From Rhodeus uyekii (lineage: Eukaryota > Chordata > Actinopteri > Cypriniformes > Acheilognathidae): DNA of 64,000 nt. The stretch spans positions 4,750,001 through 4,814,000 of the forward strand of contig JAWRVZ010000025.1 of the NCBI GenBank assembly GCA_037043235.1. Reading direction: 5' to 3'. This document shows positions 59,061 through 64,000 of the stretch, one piece after another (position 1 is the first letter of the stretch; each line of letters begins with the position of its first letter). The translations under genes and the position numbers were made by a program. The notes beneath the pieces were generated by a model. It saw only the letters and a list, made by a program, of their open reading frames with translations, ran no database searches and was not told the origin of the DNA.

Positions 59061-59088
59061 AGTGAAACCTGTTTTAGTAAAAGAAAAA

Positions 59089-60988
59089 ATGACTCTGCTC
59101 TTGTGCCCATGTCTTGGATTGCTGTTCAGCTTTGTTTTTTTGAATGCAGGTAATACAGGAACAATTTTATTTGTTGTTTATTTAATCTTCTTTTACACAT
59201 TTGCCATGTTTATATATTTAAAACAGATTTTCTTCCTCAGTTTACCCCTTTTCTCAACTGAAATAATGCTCATTTTATGTGTAAAAGTTATGTATTTGTT
59301 TACATTAAGGTGCTGATATGCTTGAGAAAATGGTGGGTGTCTTCATTGGAGAGTGGGTGACCTTGCCATGCCTTAATCTGGTCAGCCAGACAAACTGCAG
59401 TAAAGTTACATGGCTTTCTAATGAAAATACTGCCACCGAGTTGGTCACCCTTGGTAAACTCAGGCCAGAGGTGGAAAACAGAATGACTCTGACGTCTAAC
59501 TGCGATCTACACATCAGTGAGATCAGAGCTGGAGATGAGGGATGTTACACCTGCCGTCAGTTTCCTGGTATCAGTGGAGGCCAAATTAAAGAGGATGCCA
59601 GAATTTGCTTGTTTTTTAACAAAGGTAGGCTAAGAACTTTTTTATACATATATAAATGCTCAAATTTATCAACCGTTATTTTACCTGTGCACTTGCATTA
59701 TTTTGTGATTTTCTTTTCATCCTTTGTACTCTTTCAGGCACTACTACAGAAAACAATGGTAATTTGCTTAAATTAATTTAAATTCATTTGAATCTTATGC
59801 AGTATATTTAACAGAATATGTTTAATATTATATTCCTACATGCACTGTATAAAAAAATCACCCTTTTTTAAGAACAATCATTTTTGATGTTTAAGTCATT
59901 TCTGCTTAAACTACATTCAACTGAAAGAATGAGTTGAATCTTGTGTATTTTGTATAAAATTGCTTAACTTATGACGAGTTAATGAGTTAAAGCAGTGTAA
60001 AAACACATGCTGTCGTAACTTTTTACAGTTTACTAGTTAAATATTTTCTTGTCATGTTCTTGCTATATTGTTGTTGCCGTTTAGATCAGTAGAAATGAGT
60101 AAATGGAACATATGAAAATATAATCAAAATGGCATCTATATCCTAACCAACATATTTTCCCGATATCTAAAATCGAAACACATCCAATGACTTTTTCTTT
60201 TCTTTTTTAAGGTGCTACTTCCATGGACAATAATGATTTGTCAGGCAGCAGTCATGACAGGAAAGGTTCAGTTAAATTACATCTAATTATTTCCATGACT
60301 CTTATGATTGAGTATTGTATATAGTACAGTGTTCAACAGGAATTTTATTTTTGTATCTATTGTTTGTAGTTGTTTATGAGATCAGTAGTACAGCATGAGT
60401 AGATCAAATTTAGATGAATGCAATTTATACATGCATTATAGGGTATCAAGACACAAAGTCATTTTAAATAGACCTCATATTTACAAAACTCATATCTACA
60501 TAATTCTATAATGATATTTTTTTTTTCTTTTAAAGAACTGTTTATGATAATTCCATCAGTGCTCATGATTGGAGCTTTGTCAGTGACCGCACTCATTGTT
60601 TGGCTTAGATATCACAGGAGAGCGCAGAGTAAGTCATGGTCATTCTCTTTCTTTTAACTTACCCAATCAAAATGAACTTGCCAAGTTAAAACCTTGCATT
60701 TTTTTCTTTCTCTTTCTTTCTTTTAGTGAGAACCTCAGTTGGAAAACCAAACACATTGGAACATAAAACCCAGAGTACTGAACATAAACATGAGAATGTG
60801 AGTAAAATGCCAATTTTATGACACAAATATGTTTAATTGGTCCGTAATTTAAAAAAATTCTGTTACTTAAGCAGGGTGAAGATCTGGTGAACTACGCTGA
60901 GTTAAACCACAACATAGTGAAACCAAGGAAAGTAGACATCGACAAAGTATATCAAACAACTGAATATGCTGTCATAAAACTTTCTTAA
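59089..60988 (+). CDS. Single-V-domain Ig receptor with ITIM and ITSM
   Basis: Seven exons (59089-59149, 59310-59624, 59738-59758, 60212-60265, 60536-60628, 60727-60797, 60875-60988) join in frame to 242 residues. Residues 1-20 are a signal peptide (MTLLLCPCLGLLFSFVFLNA). Residues 21-125 form one V-type Ig domain with C41, W55, the D96-x-G98-x-Y100-x-C102 motif and three extra cysteines (C50, C85, C99). Two tiny exons make a Ser/Asn-rich stalk. The membrane segment is about 152-174, with no charged residue. The tail holds VNYAEL (Y212, ITIM) and TEYAVI (Y236, ITSM). Such tails recruit SHP-1, SHP-2 or SAP-type adaptors on tyrosine phosphorylation, so an inhibitory leukocyte receptor is likely. 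I cannot assign an orthologue. Introns are phase 1, as usual for Ig genes, except before the last exon. Confidence 0.75.
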
Positions 60989-62130
60989 TTGCTATAAACG
61001 TTATGCTAAATAATCCCTCAAATTTACTACATAAAAAATGTTGTTTATGAGTGTATGAGTCATGTGTAGAAAATGACTCCCTCATGACAGTGTTTTTGTA
61101 GAAATAATAGCATATATCCAGTCACAATTATTTTTCCATTTGTTTATTTGTTTATTCTTGTAGCATCTCTTTGTTTGCTTAATGTTGTGCTATTTTCTGC
61201 CTCATTCTTCCAATCCAACAAATGTAGCACATAACATCTATATCATATTTCATGTACAGTGTATCATGTATATTTCATCTATATTAACACCTATAACATA
61301 ATTCTATAGTGTACATTTAATTTTTTTAAGTTTCTCAAACTGTTTTGTTATAATTTGTTCATTAAAATTGATCTTATGCAGCAGAAAATGATGATTCTAA
61401 TGATGAAATTCTGATTTAGTTTCCTGTTCTCTGATAAAATATTTATTGTTAAAAAAAGTGATGTCAGAAGATACACTGGGAACAGAAACCAATGGAGTCA
61501 TGTGCATGGAGACAAACACTGACTTAACAGGAGACAGAAATACAGTACATTGAGGCATGTTAAATGTGGTATTTCAGAATTATTTATGGGAAAAAGCTTT
61601 AAATGCTTCGATACCTAAAAGCCACAATGTGTGGGATCAAATCAGAAGACAAAGAAATATGTTACAGTGAGCCATTACTCATATTTCAGTTTACTAGAAG
61701 CTACACCCTTGTAACCACAACCATGAAACTTTATACAACAGCAGTGTTATACTTCCTAAAACAGCCTAATGTCAAATTGCTGGCTAACTTGGGATTTATT
61801 AGTAACAAAAACATCCCATTCTACAGTTTTCTCATAACTTAAAAGTGAATTTTGAAGCTGTTTTTTAAAATGTAAGTTGTTAAAAAATTGCTAAGAATGG
61901 TTATTCAATTCTTAGCAACATAACCTCACCTCCATGAGCTTGTTGTAGTCCTTATATAGCAAGTGTGCAAAATCATAAAACATGAAAACATCCACAAATT
62001 GTGTAATTCAACAAACAATAAAATCAATTCCATTGCTTAAAACGTTTTTATTTTAGTTGCAATTCATATGCGTGACAACAAACCCTCATTACATCCTATG
62101 TAAACATCTATTGAAAACTAGATATAATAT
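60989..62130 (+). other. Probable 3'UTR of the Ig receptor, then intergenic
   Basis: AT-rich, no coding frame of note. attaaa near 61360 and aataaa near 62019 are possible poly(A) signals. Confidence 0.4.
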
Positions 62131-62135
62131 ATATA

Positions 62136-62139
<4 letters not shown>

Positions 62140-62218
<79 letters not shown>

Positions 62219-62310
62219 TATTATATAACCCTCATTACAAGAAATAACAATCTCAATGAGTCACTAGACCAACATCCCATGTAAACATATAGTGAAAACA
62301 GTTCATCTGA

Positions 62311-62372
<62 letters not shown>
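62140..62372. repeat. Two (TA)n tracts in a local duplication
   Basis: TA runs at about 62140-62213 and 62314-62372 are each preceded by related sequence ('catcctatgtaaacatctat' and 'catcccatgtaaacatatag', then 'gaaaac'). A unit of about 180 bases containing the TA tract was therefore duplicated in tandem. Confidence 0.8.
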
Positions 62373-62378
<6 letters not shown>

Positions 62379-62529
62379 CATTTTAAACACACAGCTCATT
62401 TAAATCAGTATTATTAATAATATGTTTGTTTGTTTAAATAGTTTACTTTGCACTATATTTATTCAAAGTAATTCAGTCTTAATATGAGGGCACATTTATT
62501 TTCTTTAGTTAACTTAATAGAAGTCACAT

Positions 62530-62738
62530 AAAGGGATTATTCACCCCAAAATGAAAATTTGGTCATATTTTCTTCCATAGTATTTCCCCCCATACTATGG
62601 AAGGCAATATCTTCTTTTGTGTTCAGCAAAAAGAAAAAAAAGAAAAAAGAAAAGAAAGAAATTCATACAGGTTTGGAACAACTTGGGGGTGAATAAATGA
62701 TAACATAATTTTCCTTTTTGAGTGAACTATCCATTTAA
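62530..62738. mobile_element. Short MITE with related inverted ends
   Basis: Left aaagggattattcacccc and right gagtgaactatccattt are imperfect inverted ends 209 bases apart. The interior contains an A/G-rich run. It is the same general family as 22213-22790 and 33924-34630. Confidence 0.55.
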
Positions 62739-62739
62739 T

Positions 62740-64000
62740 TGCCATTTTCAATAGAAATGAAAATGATTAAAGCATAACCATACATGCTAAAGTAAAGAAA
62801 GTGCTAAATTTTCATAAGAGCAAAAAAACAACAACATTTTTTTTTACTTTCCCAGAAAGAAATATCATGTCAAAATGTAAATAAATAATAAACAAATGAA
62901 AATTCATATTGCCTGAGCAAAAGTTTTTACCAGATTGTTACATAGAAAATAAGTAAAAGTGGCATTGGAAATGTGTTTTCTTATCTCTATGTACCTTTAG
63001 TTTGTATTTGTCAGTTAATGAGGTGAAATGCTGTTTAGAAACAAACTTTGACTGACTGCCAGTGCTTTCACTGAAGCAGAACCCATGTTGAGATGACCCA
63101 ATAGGTGTCAAGGGCCTGTTCTTGACTGTGCCTGAGTCCACACGGCCAAGCTCAAGAACAAAAGGTTACAATACTCTCCTTGTCTGTGTCCCACTGATCT
63201 TTGACATCCCCCCTCAACCCCCCAACATACACAAGCACGGCCCATACCCCAGCACATACATACAACCTCAGCATGCGGCAGACTACCGGAGCCGACCCAA
63301 TGTTGCGCCATTTGCATTTTAAGCACAGGATGGAAAGAGAACACTTGAGGTGTTGTACCACACAACGGCTCATCAACATTTCAGTAAGAACTTCTATTAT
63401 CACACTTATCAAGTTTTTACATTACAGCCCCTCGATTCACCCATATGATATACCATAACATCTTGGTGCTTTACTTAGAGTTCAAGTTTGTTTGACTTTG
63501 TTAGCTGTTTAAGACAACTGAACCAATAATTATGTTGTTTTGACATAGGAATAAATAAAAATACTCTACATGGACATTCAGCATTGTTTTAAGCCTGCCA
63601 TAAAGCTCTCTCCCTTTAAAAAAATGGAATTTATAGGATAACTTCAGGATTGGTGGTAGATGAGGTCAGGCTCATGTGGAGGGGGGTGTGGCTGAAGGAG
63701 TAGAAACAAAAGGGTCTGTGAAAGACTGCAAAAGGTGTACTGGTAGAGGTGTTAAAAGTGATACCCTGAAGAAACAAGAGGCAGATATGCACCTTCCCAG
63801 ATCTCTCTCCCTCTCTCTCTCTCTGCCATTTGCACATACTGTCTGCTCAACTGCAATCAATAAATTTGTGAGCTTGACCTTGTCTGACTCAACTTTTAGT
63901 GAGATAACTGGAGCATGAGCAGCACTACAACTAAAAGGGGAAAGGTTTTAGAAAATTGCATACTTGGTGAATTTACAGAACCCTGAGAATGGTGTTTTCA
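62740..64000. other. Intergenic, no gene recognised
   Basis: Overlapping frames at 63108-63458 and 63631-63918 on both strands have no domain. A (CT)n tract lies at about 63803-63825. Confidence 0.5.

Noticed and set aside
59062..59088. Earlier start of the Ig receptor at 59062
   Set aside because: That codon is GTG. ATG 59089 opens directly into a good signal peptide.

Overview
The window is vertebrate nuclear DNA: AT-rich, with split genes bearing GT..AG introns, single-exon vertebrate genes, and dense decayed transposons. The repeats (a Tc1-like element, a hAT-like element, short elements with a GGTTAGTTCACCC-type end, a tRNA-derived SINE, and a high-copy repeat containing 'acatgatccttcagaaat') are typical of ray-finned fish, and a cyprinid (carp, goldfish or danio relative) is most likely. 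Nothing bacterial is present. I found no CRISPR array, operon or new multi-gene system.

Layout. 1-6400: no gene seen. 7035-23993, plus strand, about 25 exons with a possible last exon at 27930: an MTHFD1-family folate enzyme. 29254-32300, plus: akap5, with the whole CDS in one exon (29992-31350). 36629-34701, minus: zbtb25 in two coding exons. 40266-42299, plus: zbtb1 in one coding exon, with a noncoding first exon near 38850-39061. 42300-55000: 3'UTR, then repeats. 55862-55044, minus: inafm2. 59089-60988, plus: a seven-exon, single-V-domain immunoglobulin receptor with one ITIM and one ITSM. The rest of the window to 64000 is repeat-rich with no gene recognised.

The order and strands mthfd1(+), akap5(+), zbtb25(-), zbtb1(+) are, as far as I recall, the same as in the human MTHFD1-AKAP5-ZBTB25-ZBTB1 block on chromosome 14. 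This supports all four calls. zbtb25 and zbtb1 are head to head, with GC-rich and CACGTG-type promoter signals between them.

The most notable point is the folate enzyme. Its dehydrogenase/cyclohydrolase half keeps its catalytic residues. Its formyl-THF synthetase half has lost the P-loop lysine, several substrate-site motifs, about 31 internal residues and the usual C-terminus. Its only in-frame start adds about 20 residues that resemble a mitochondrial presequence. I infer a duplicate that is now probably a mitochondrial bifunctional enzyme carrying an inactive synthetase domain. All exon boundaries were read by eye.
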